Part shown: positions 1-7,425 of the stretch, piece by piece | Layout of the letters: the number at the start of each line of letters is the position of its first letter | Numbering within the stretch: the stretch's first letter is position 1 | Source of the DNA: Pseudomonadota bacterium | GTDB taxonomy: Bacteria > Pseudomonadota > Alphaproteobacteria > Rhizobiales > Xanthobacteraceae | Assembly: GCA_023387695.1 (NCBI GenBank) | Contig: JAEWHT010000235.1 | Coordinates: 1-9,533 of the forward strand | Reading direction: 5' to 3' | Length of the DNA stretch: 9,533 bases | Notes under the pieces: model-generated | What the model was told of the DNA's origin: nothing | Database searches by the model: none | Seen by the model: the letters and a program-made list of their open reading frames with translations, nothing else | Program-made: the position numbers and the translations under genes

Positions 1-631
1 CCCACTCCGCCGCATCAGAGTCCGAGAGCCCCTGCCCCGGCGCCACCTTGCGCATCGCCATCGCCATGTCCGGCGTGCGTGCGTTCTGAACGTTGATGTC
101 CTGCCGCTTGACGCTCGCCTTGTGGCGCAGCGTCAGCACGATGGCGCCGATCATGGCGACCAGCAGCACCATGCCCGAGAGCTGGAAGTAGTGAACGTAC
201 TTCGTATAGAGCACGAGGCCGAGCGCCTCGGTGTTCGAGACGTTGGTCGGGATCGGCGCCGTGATGGTCTTGCTGACGCTGGGATTGATGACCCAGGCGC
301 CGACGGTCAACAGCAGCTCGAACAGGAAGATGCCGCCGATCACGACACCCACCGGCAGGTACTGGATGAAGCCCTCGCGCAGCTCGAGGAAGTCGACATC
401 GAGCATCATGATGACGAACAGGAACAACACCGCGACCGCGCCGACATAGACGACGATCAGCATCATGCCGAGGAATTCGGCGCCCATCAGCACGAACAGG
501 CCGGAGGCGTTGACGAAGGCCAGGATCAGGTACAGCACGGAGTGCACGGGATTGCGCGAGACAATCACCATCACCGCCGAGGCGACGCAGACGCCGGCGA
601 AGAGATAGAAGAACAGCGCGGGAAGGATCAT
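1..631 (-). CDS. nuoJ: NADH-quinone oxidoreductase subunit J (NuoJ, ND6), C-terminal end outside window
   Basis: NuoJ is a membrane subunit of complex I (ND6 homologue) in the proximal pumping arm; its third helix takes part in the conformational coupling. I translated 210 complete codons from the ATG at 631 to the window edge with no stop, so the gene runs past position 1. The usual length near 210 suggests that only a few residues are missing. Five hydrophobic segments lie at about residues 4-24, 29-50, 54-76, 91-112 and 148-167. The conserved third helix reads EFLGMMLIVVYVGAVAVLFL. It is followed by FVIMMLDVDF. The soluble C-terminus after HKASVKRQDIN is polar with a methionine-rich stretch. 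The start is 9 bases after the nuoI stop, with only a weak GATGAG upstream, so translation may depend on coupling. Confidence 0.96.
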   Translation of the reverse strand, partial: MILPALFFYLFAGVCVASAVMVIVSRNPVHSVLYLILAFVNASGLFVLMGAEFLGMMLIVVYVGAVAVLFLFVIMMLDVDFLELREGFIQYLPVGVVIGGIFLFELLLTVGAWVINPSVSKTITAPIPTNVSNTEALGLVLYTKYVHYFQLSGMVLLVAMIGAIVLTLRHKASVKRQDINVQNARTPDMAMAMRKVAPGQGLSDSDAAEW

Positions 632-640
632 GTTCTCATC

Positions 641-1135
641 TCACCGGTAAGGCGCGTCGAGCTCGATCGCCTTTGCGATCTCGCGTTCCCAGCGGTCGCC
701 GTTGGCGAGCAGCTTGGCCTTGTCATAGAACAGTTCCTCGCGGGTCTCGGTCGCGAACTCGAAGTTCGGACCTTCGACGATGGCATCGACCGGACAGGCC
801 TCCTGGCAGAGGCCGCAATAGATGCACTTCACCATGTCGATGTCGTAGCGCACGGTGCGGCGGGTGCCGTCGTTGCGGCGCGGGCCGGCCTCGATGGTGA
901 TGGCCTGCGCCGGGCAGATCGCTTCGCACAGCTTGCAGGCAATGCAGCGCTCTTCGCCGTTCGGATAGCGGCGCAGCGCATGCTCACCACGGAAGCGCGG
1001 CGAGATCGGGCCCTTCTCGAACGGATAGTTCAGCGTCGGCTTCGGCTGGAAGAAATAGCGCATGGCGAGGAAGAACGCCGAGACGAATTCCGACAGCAGG
1101 AGCGAGCGTGCAGTGGCGTTGATGTTGATACCCAT
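641..1135 (-). CDS. nuoI: NADH-quinone oxidoreductase subunit I (NuoI, 23 kDa, two 4Fe-4S)
   Basis: NuoI is the 8Fe ferredoxin-like subunit that carries clusters N6a and N6b between NuoG and NuoB. The product is 164 residues, the usual length. It has two classical motifs: CIACKLCEAICP with Cys64, Cys67, Cys70 and Cys74, and CIYCGLCQEACP with Cys104, Cys107, Cys110 and Cys114. In each the fourth cysteine feeds the opposite cluster, as known for the family. An amphipathic N-terminus (residues 11-30) probably lies against the membrane arm. The same frame is open upstream to 1408, but those 91 codons lie over nuoH and translate to arginine-rich shadow sequence. The ATG at 1135 is preferred because GAGG (1145-1142), overlapping the nuoH stop, lies 6 bases upstream. 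The TGA stop is 9 bases before nuoJ. Confidence 0.98.
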   Translation of the reverse strand: MGININATARSLLLSEFVSAFFLAMRYFFQPKPTLNYPFEKGPISPRFRGEHALRRYPNGEERCIACKLCEAICPAQAITIEAGPRRNDGTRRTVRYDIDMVKCIYCGLCQEACPVDAIVEGPNFEFATETREELFYDKAKLLANGDRWEREIAKAIELDAPYR

Positions 1136-1143
1136 GACGGCCC

Positions 1144-2211
1144 TCACTTCGGCGCGATGCCGGCGAACTGCAGCACGCCGGCCACCACGATCACCATCGC
1201 CAGCGACAGCGGCAGGAAAACCTTCCAGCCGAGGCGCATCAGTTGGTCGTAGCGGTAGCGCGGCACGATCGCCTTTGCCATCGCGAACAGGAAGAACATG
1301 AAGAAGACTTTGAGCGAGAACCAGATGATCCCCGGCACCCAGTTGAAGGGCGGCAGGTCGACCGGCGGCAGCCAGCCTCCGAGGAACAGGATGGTCGCCA
1401 TCGCGCACATCGTGACGATCGCGACGTACTCGCCGAGCATGAACAGCAGATACGGCGTCGAGCCGTATTCGACCATGAAGCCGGCAACGAGCTCGGATTC
1501 CGCTTCGACGAGGTCGAAGGGCGGACGGTTGGTTTCCGCCAGCGCCGAGACGTAGAACACCACGAACATCGGGAACAGCGGCCAGACGTACCAGTTCAGG
1601 ATGGTGAGCTGCGGCAGCCCGATCAGGCCAGCGAGACCGCGCGCGTGCTGCGCCTCAACCACGCCCGAGAGGTTCAGCGTGCCGGCGCAGAGCAGCACCG
1701 TGATGATGACGAAGCCGATCGAGACTTCATAGGACACCATCTGCGCCGCCGAGCGCAGCGCCGCCAGGAACGGATATTTCGAGTTCGACGACCAGCCGGC
1801 CATGATGATGCCGTAGATCGACAGCGACGAGATCGCGAAGATGAAGAGGATGCCGACATTGATGTCGGAGATCACCCAGCCGAGATTGGTCGGGATGACC
1901 GCCCAGGCGGCGAGCGCAAGCACGCAGGACACCAGCGGCGCCAGCAGGAAGACACCCTTGTTGGCTCCTGCCGGAATGATCGGCTCCTTCAGCACGAACT
2001 TCAGCAGGTCAGCGAAGGACTGGAACAGGCCCCAGGGCCCGACCACGTTCGGACCGCGGCGGATCTGCACCGCCGCCCAGATCTTGCGGTCGGCGAGCAG
2101 GATGTAGGCGATCGCCACCAGCAGGACGACGAGCACCAGCACGCTCTCCGCGATCATGATGATCAGCGGCCAGAGGAAACCGGTCCAGAATGCGCTTTCG
2201 AAGAATTCCAT
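1144..2211 (-). CDS. nuoH: NADH-quinone oxidoreductase subunit H (NuoH, ND1)
   Basis: NuoH is the membrane subunit that anchors the peripheral arm and lines the quinone tunnel. The product is 355 residues, with about eight hydrophobic segments. The first cytoplasmic loop reads ADRKIWAAVQIRRGPNVVGP (residues 40-59), followed by ADLLKFVLKEPIIPAGANK. The charged loop AETNRPPFDLVEAESELVAG (225-244) holds the acidic residues thought to link quinone chemistry to proton pumping. AMAKAIVPRYRYDQLMRLGWK lies near the C-terminus at 310-330. In the first loop an Asp (residue 41) stands where most homologues have Glu in an ERK motif. GGAG (2222-2219) lies 7 bases before the ATG and next to the nuoG stop. 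nuoI follows after 8 bases. Confidence 0.98.
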   Translation of the reverse strand: MEFFESAFWTGFLWPLIIMIAESVLVLVVLLVAIAYILLADRKIWAAVQIRRGPNVVGPWGLFQSFADLLKFVLKEPIIPAGANKGVFLLAPLVSCVLALAAWAVIPTNLGWVISDINVGILFIFAISSLSIYGIIMAGWSSNSKYPFLAALRSAAQMVSYEVSIGFVIITVLLCAGTLNLSGVVEAQHARGLAGLIGLPQLTILNWYVWPLFPMFVVFYVSALAETNRPPFDLVEAESELVAGFMVEYGSTPYLLFMLGEYVAIVTMCAMATILFLGGWLPPVDLPPFNWVPGIIWFSLKVFFMFFLFAMAKAIVPRYRYDQLMRLGWKVFLPLSLAMVIVVAGVLQFAGIAPK

Positions 2212-2215
2212 CGGC

Positions 2216-4291
2216 TCACTCCGCTGCGGTCAGCATCTGCCCGGAGGCAAGCCGCGAGCACTCCGCCATCACGGCGGACGCACGCGCGATTGGGTTGGTC
2301 AAATAGAAATCCTCGACGAGGGCCTTGAACGGCGCCTTCTCGGGCGAGCCGCCCTTCCCCGCCAGCTTCTTGATCTGGTCGGCGGAGCCGGCCTCGATCT
2401 GGTCGAGACGGATCAGATACGGCACGGCCTTGAAGATCGCCTGGCGCAGCGCGCCGAGCGAGTCGTAGCCAAGCTTCTTGCCGAGCGCTTCCGAGAGCGC
2501 GCGGATGATCGCCCAGTCCTCGCGGGCTTCGCCCGGCGGGAACGCGGCGCGACCGGTCATCTGCACGCGACCTTCGGTGTTGACGTAGATCGCGGACTTT
2601 TCAGTGTAGGCGGCCGCCGGCAGGATGACGTCGGCGCGATGCGCACCGCGGTCGCCATGGGTGCCGATGTAGACGACGAAGGTGCCGTCCGGCGCCTTGA
2701 TCTCGTCGGCGCCGAGCAGGAACAGCAGGTCAAGTGTGCCGAAGGTCGTCATCTGCGCCGAGTTCAACCCGCCCTGACCGGCGACGAAGCCGATGTCGAG
2801 CGCACCGACGCGCGAGGCGGTCTCGTGCAGCACGCCAAAGCCGTTCCAGCCGTCCTTCACCGCGCCGACGTCGAGCGCGAGCTTGGCGGCGGCCGCGAGA
2901 ATGGCGGCGCCGTCGTGACGCGAGGCAGCGCCCGCGCCCACCAGGATGATGGGGTTCTTGGCGTTCTTCAGCACGTCCATGAAGGAGTGCTTGCCGGCCG
3001 CGAGCTCGCCGAGCGTCTCGGTGCCTGCGCCGAGATGGTCATAGTCGTAGGTCAGATCGGCATTGGCGCCGATCACGCCGACCTTGAAGCCGCCGGCGCG
3101 CCAGCGCTTGCGGATGCGGGCGTTGAACACAGCCGCCTCTTTCCGCGGATTGGCGCCGACGATGAGCAGCGCATCCGCCTGCTCCACGCCGGCCAGCGTC
3201 GGGTTGAAGATGTAGGAACCTCGGCCGAGCGCAGGATCGAAAGCGTCGCCGCCCTGCACGGCCATATTGGCCGAGCCGAACTTGGCGAGCAGATCCTTCA
3301 TCGCAAACATCTCTTCGACGCCGGCGAGATCGCCCGCGATCGCGCCGATGCGCTTGCCGTCGCTACGGGCCGCCTTGGCCGCGATCGCCGCAAAGGCTTC
3401 CTGCCAGCTGGCTGCGCGCAGCTTGCCGGCTTCGCGGATATAGGGCCGATCGAGGCGCTGGGTGCGCAGGCCGTCGACGATGTGGCGGGTCTTGTCGGAG
3501 ATCCACTCCTCGTTCACGGCCTCGTTAATGCGCGGCAGCACGCGCATCACTTCACGGCCGCGGGTATCGACGCGGATCGCCGAGCCGACGCCGTCCATGA
3601 CGTCGATCGACTGGGTCTTGCCGAGCTCCCACGGACGCGCCGCGAAGGCATAAGGCTTCGAGGTCAACGCACCGACCGGGCAGATGTCGACGAGATTGCC
3701 CTGCAGCTCCGAGGTCAGCGCGTGCTCGAGATAGGTCGTGATCTCCATGTCCTCGCCGCGACCGGTCGCACCCATTTCAGGGGCGCCGGCAACTTCCGCC
3801 GAGAAGCGGACGCAGCGCGTGCACTGGATGCAGCGGTTCATCGAGGTCTTGACCAACGCGCCGAGATACTTGTCCTCGACCGCGCGCTTGTTCTCGGCGA
3901 AACGGCTGGTGTCGACACCATAGCCCATCGCCTGGTCCTGCAAATCGCACTCGCCGCCCTGGTCGCAGATCGGGCAGTCAAGCGGATGGTTGATGAGAAG
4001 GAATTCCATCACGCCTTCGCGTGCCTTCTTCACCATCGGCGAACGCGTGGAGATTTCCGGCGGCTCGCCCTTCGGGCCCGGACGGCAATCGCGCACGCCC
4101 CAGGCGCAGCTCGCGACCGGCTTCGGGCCACCCTTCACCTCGACAAGGCACATCCGGCAATTGCCGGCGATCGACAGGCGCTCGTGATAGCAAAAGCGCG
4201 GAATCTCGGCGCCGGCCGCCTCGCACGCCTGAAGCAGCGTATACTCGGCGGGGACATCGATCTCTTTGCCGTCGATGATGAGCTTGGTCAT
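2216..4291 (-). CDS. nuoG: NADH-quinone oxidoreductase subunit G (NuoG, 75 kDa)
   Basis: NuoG is the largest subunit of the NADH module and relays electrons from N3 through N1b, N4 and N5. The product is 691 residues, the alphaproteobacterial/mitochondrial size. The N-terminal ferredoxin domain has N1b ligands Cys34, Cys45, Cys48 and Cys62. The N5 set is His102, Cys106, Cys109 and Cys115 in HPLDCPICDQGGECDLQDQ. The N4 set is Cys154, Cys157 and Cys160 (CIQCTRC) plus Cys204 in ICPVGALTS. No cysteines occur from about residue 205 to 275, so the extra N7 cluster of E. coli NuoG is absent. The rest is a molybdopterin-oxidoreductase-like domain with no visible catalytic motif, as is normal in this family. 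A GGAG lies 8 bases before the ATG. The TGA stop is 4 bases before nuoH. Confidence 0.98.
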   Translation of the reverse strand: MTKLIIDGKEIDVPAEYTLLQACEAAGAEIPRFCYHERLSIAGNCRMCLVEVKGGPKPVASCAWGVRDCRPGPKGEPPEISTRSPMVKKAREGVMEFLLINHPLDCPICDQGGECDLQDQAMGYGVDTSRFAENKRAVEDKYLGALVKTSMNRCIQCTRCVRFSAEVAGAPEMGATGRGEDMEITTYLEHALTSELQGNLVDICPVGALTSKPYAFAARPWELGKTQSIDVMDGVGSAIRVDTRGREVMRVLPRINEAVNEEWISDKTRHIVDGLRTQRLDRPYIREAGKLRAASWQEAFAAIAAKAARSDGKRIGAIAGDLAGVEEMFAMKDLLAKFGSANMAVQGGDAFDPALGRGSYIFNPTLAGVEQADALLIVGANPRKEAAVFNARIRKRWRAGGFKVGVIGANADLTYDYDHLGAGTETLGELAAGKHSFMDVLKNAKNPIILVGAGAASRHDGAAILAAAAKLALDVGAVKDGWNGFGVLHETASRVGALDIGFVAGQGGLNSAQMTTFGTLDLLFLLGADEIKAPDGTFVVYIGTHGDRGAHRADVILPAAAYTEKSAIYVNTEGRVQMTGRAAFPPGEAREDWAIIRALSEALGKKLGYDSLGALRQAIFKAVPYLIRLDQIEAGSADQIKKLAGKGGSPEKAPFKALVEDFYLTNPIARASAVMAECSRLASGQMLTAAE

Positions 4292-4296
4292 TCTCT

Positions 4297-5622
<1,326 letters not shown>

Positions 5623-5637
5623 GTCAGTGCTTTCCGA

Positions 5638-5844
5638 TCAACGGTTGGCTTGCTTGTAGGCAAGCCCGGCGGCGCAGACGGCGAAGGTCAGCGCCCAGAG
5701 CAGACTGGTTTCCTGCGTCGCGTTCATCACGAAACGCTGCAGCAGGAACATGAAAGTGGCGGCGAGCGCGGAATGCATGGCGACGAAGCCCCATTTCTGC
5801 ACGGCTTCGCTCCCCCGGTTCGCTTTGGACGGAAGACCCATCAT
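5638..5844 (-). CDS. Small two-helix membrane protein of unknown function between nuoE and nuoF
   Basis: This predicted 68-residue protein has two hydrophobic segments, at about residues 19-39 and 47-64, joined by a short polar turn (NATQETS). The basic residues Lys7, Arg10 and Lys17 before the first helix and Lys64 and Arg68 at the C-terminus predict both ends in the cytoplasm. Evidence that it is real: a strong GAAGGAG 5 bases before the ATG, an ATGA overlap with the nuoE stop, and a stop only 15 bases before nuoF, so it fills what would otherwise be a gap of about 220 bases. The second codon is also ATG, 8 bases from the Shine-Dalgarno sequence, and may be the true start (67 residues). I do not recognise a named family. 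Alphaproteobacterial nuo operons are known to carry small unassigned frames among the core genes. A complex I accessory subunit or assembly factor is possible but is only inferred from position. Confidence 0.82.
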   Translation of the reverse strand: MMGLPSKANRGSEAVQKWGFVAMHSALAATFMFLLQRFVMNATQETSLLWALTFAVCAAGLAYKQANR

Positions 5845-6452
5845 GAGGTCTCCTTCAGAGTGGTCGGCCCGCCCGCCGGCGCAGAGAACTGGCGGCCGTT
5901 CTGCGGACCCGGCTTCGGCGGATTGCCCGAGGCGAAGCCGTCGAGCACCTTGCCGAAGCTTTCCTTGGTCAAATCCTCATAGGTGTCCTTGCCGATCAGC
6001 ACCATCGGCGCGTTCACGCAGGCCCCGAGGCACTCCACCTCTTCCCAGCTGAAATCGCCGTCCTTGGAGAGATGGAAGGGATCGTGATGGATCCGGCTCT
6101 CGCAGACGTGGATGAGGTCTTCGGCGCCGCGCAGGCGGCACGGCGTGGTGCCGCAAACCTGGACGTGGGCCTTCTTGCCGACGGGTGCGAGCTGGAACAT
6201 CGTGTAGAAGGTCGCGACCTCGAGCACGCGGATGTAAGGCATCTCGAGCAGGTCGGCGACCGCGCGGATCGCGGCTTCCGAGACCCAGCCCTCGTGCTGT
6301 TCCTGGACGCGCCAGAGGATGGCGATGACGGCCGAGGCCTGGCGTCCTGCCGGATATTTCGCGATCTGCTGCTTGGCGAAGGCAAGGTTTTCGTCCGTGA
6401 ACGCAAAGCTCGCGGGCTGGACTTCCTTCGGTGCTAATCGGCGAACGGACAT
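5841..6452 (-). CDS. nuoE: NADH-quinone oxidoreductase subunit E (NuoE, 24 kDa)
   Basis: NuoE is the thioredoxin-fold subunit of the NADH dehydrogenase module and binds the 2Fe-2S cluster N1a near the FMN of NuoF. The product is 203 residues. The four cluster ligands are Cys100 and Cys105 in VCGTTPCRLRGA, and Cys141 and Cys145 in ECLGACVNAP, in the family spacing. The helical N-terminal part contains RQASAVIAILWRVQEQHEGW and EVATFYTMF. The C-terminal 30 residues are a proline- and glycine-rich tail after the fold and look disordered. The ATG at 6452 lies 10 bases after the methyltransferase stop, preceded only by a weak purine-rich GAGA, so initiation may depend on coupling. The TGA stop overlaps the next start as ATGA. 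NuoE works as a pair with NuoF, yet here the two genes are separated by a small membrane-protein gene. Confidence 0.97.
   Translation of the reverse strand: MSVRRLAPKEVQPASFAFTDENLAFAKQQIAKYPAGRQASAVIAILWRVQEQHEGWVSEAAIRAVADLLEMPYIRVLEVATFYTMFQLAPVGKKAHVQVCGTTPCRLRGAEDLIHVCESRIHHDPFHLSKDGDFSWEEVECLGACVNAPMVLIGKDTYEDLTKESFGKVLDGFASGNPPKPGPQNGRQFSAPAGGPTTLKETS
5850..5856 (-). promoter_or_regulatory. Ribosome-binding site of the small membrane protein gene
   Basis: The sense strand reads GAAGGAG inside the 3' end of nuoE, 5 bases before the first ATG (5844) and 8 before the second (5841). It is the closest match to the Shine-Dalgarno consensus of any junction in the window. It is the main evidence that the short frame is translated. 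Confidence 0.72.
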
Positions 6453-6462
6453 GTCTTATCTC

Positions 6463-7425
6463 TCACTGCATGCGGCGCGCGGTTTTCGCATTCAGGGCAT
6501 TGATCCTGTCCTGCCAGAATGCGCTTGCGGTGCCGAAAACGTTGTAGCCGACGTGGGTCGAGACCTTGATGCGATCGAGAATCGACAACTCGGTCACGGT
6601 CTCCAGCCGATTGGTACGCGGGTCGAGCACGATCAGCTTCAGCGGGGTCTGTTCGAGGATGTAGCGCGACACCGCATGAGAGCGGTCGCTGCCGTGCTCC
6701 TCGCACATGATGACGCTGTCGGTCTGGAGCAGCCGGGCGCCGCCCTTGATCGCTTCGATCTCGACGCCCTCGACGTCGAGCTTGATCAGATATTTGCCTG
6801 ACGCCGAGATCTTGCCGTCGTCGATGAGGTTATCCAGCGCGAGAACCGGCACTTCCTCGCCACCATCCGCTGGAGCGCCGGCGATGCTGAAGGCCTCGTG
6901 CTTGGTGCCGGACAGCCGCGCCGTGCCGCGGGCCGCGCCGATCGCGCATTTCAGGGTCTCGAAGCGGTCGCCGTTGACGCGGGCGTTGTTGGCAAGCTTC
7001 GGATAGTTCTGGCCCGAGGGCTCGATCGCGATCGACTTGTGCGAGCCGAACGGCTTGCTCGACACCAGCACCGACCAGTAGCCGTAATTGGCGCCGCAAT
7101 CGAGCAAAGTGTAGTCGACGTCGATGGAGTCGGTGAACAGCAGCTCGAGCTCGTCCTCATAGCAATAGGAGCGGTTGAGCAGCTTGCTCCAGTAACCGTC
7201 GCCGTAGGGGAATTCAAACACGGCGTCCGGGTTGAGCTTGATCGCAATGTTGCGCTCGGGCAGCGTCTTCCGCAGCAAATTCGCGCAGGCGATGTAGCCC
7301 ATATGCGAGAAATGCGACGAGATCTTGGATCCCGTCACCAGCGCCAAGGCAGCCGTCCGCTCCCACAGGTTGGCCCCTTCAAGGGCCCCCGAAGCGCGGT
7401 CAAACTGGATTGGCGCCTGCGCCAT
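6463..7425 (-). CDS. FkbM-family SAM-dependent methyltransferase inserted in the nuo operon
   Basis: This 320-residue soluble protein is not a complex I core subunit. It carries the FkbM methyltransferase pattern on a class I fold: SAM-binding loop LLDCGANYGYW at residues 107-117, the acidic ribose-contact strand IAIEPS at 132-137, the post-II block YLIKLDVEGVEIEAIKGG at 212-229 and MCEEHG at 240-245. The roughly 90 residues before the SAM motif and the C-terminal 60 match nothing I recognise. I see no signal peptide or membrane helix, so it is probably cytoplasmic. An upstream in-frame start at 7554 would add 43 arginine-rich residues inside nuoD and is rejected. The ATG at 7425 overlaps the nuoD stop (TGATG) and has GGAGAGG 10 bases upstream. 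FkbM proteins are mostly O-methyltransferases of sugars or natural products; the substrate here is unknown. The operon position suggests, but does not show, a role linked to complex I. Family assignment is firm; function is open. Confidence 0.9.
   Translation of the reverse strand: MAQAPIQFDRASGALEGANLWERTAALALVTGSKISSHFSHMGYIACANLLRKTLPERNIAIKLNPDAVFEFPYGDGYWSKLLNRSYCYEDELELLFTDSIDVDYTLLDCGANYGYWSVLVSSKPFGSHKSIAIEPSGQNYPKLANNARVNGDRFETLKCAIGAARGTARLSGTKHEAFSIAGAPADGGEEVPVLALDNLIDDGKISASGKYLIKLDVEGVEIEAIKGGARLLQTDSVIMCEEHGSDRSHAVSRYILEQTPLKLIVLDPRTNRLETVTELSILDRIKVSTHVGYNVFGTASAFWQDRINALNAKTARRMQ

Noticed and set aside
122..1252. Plus-strand open frame of 376 codons across nuoJ, nuoI and the end of nuoH
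   Set aside because: Low-complexity Asp/His/Gln/Arg-rich translation spanning three real genes on the opposite strand.
1136..1408. N-terminal extension of nuoI by 91 codons
   Set aside because: The extension is nuoH read in another frame; the normal NuoI length and start context are at 1135.
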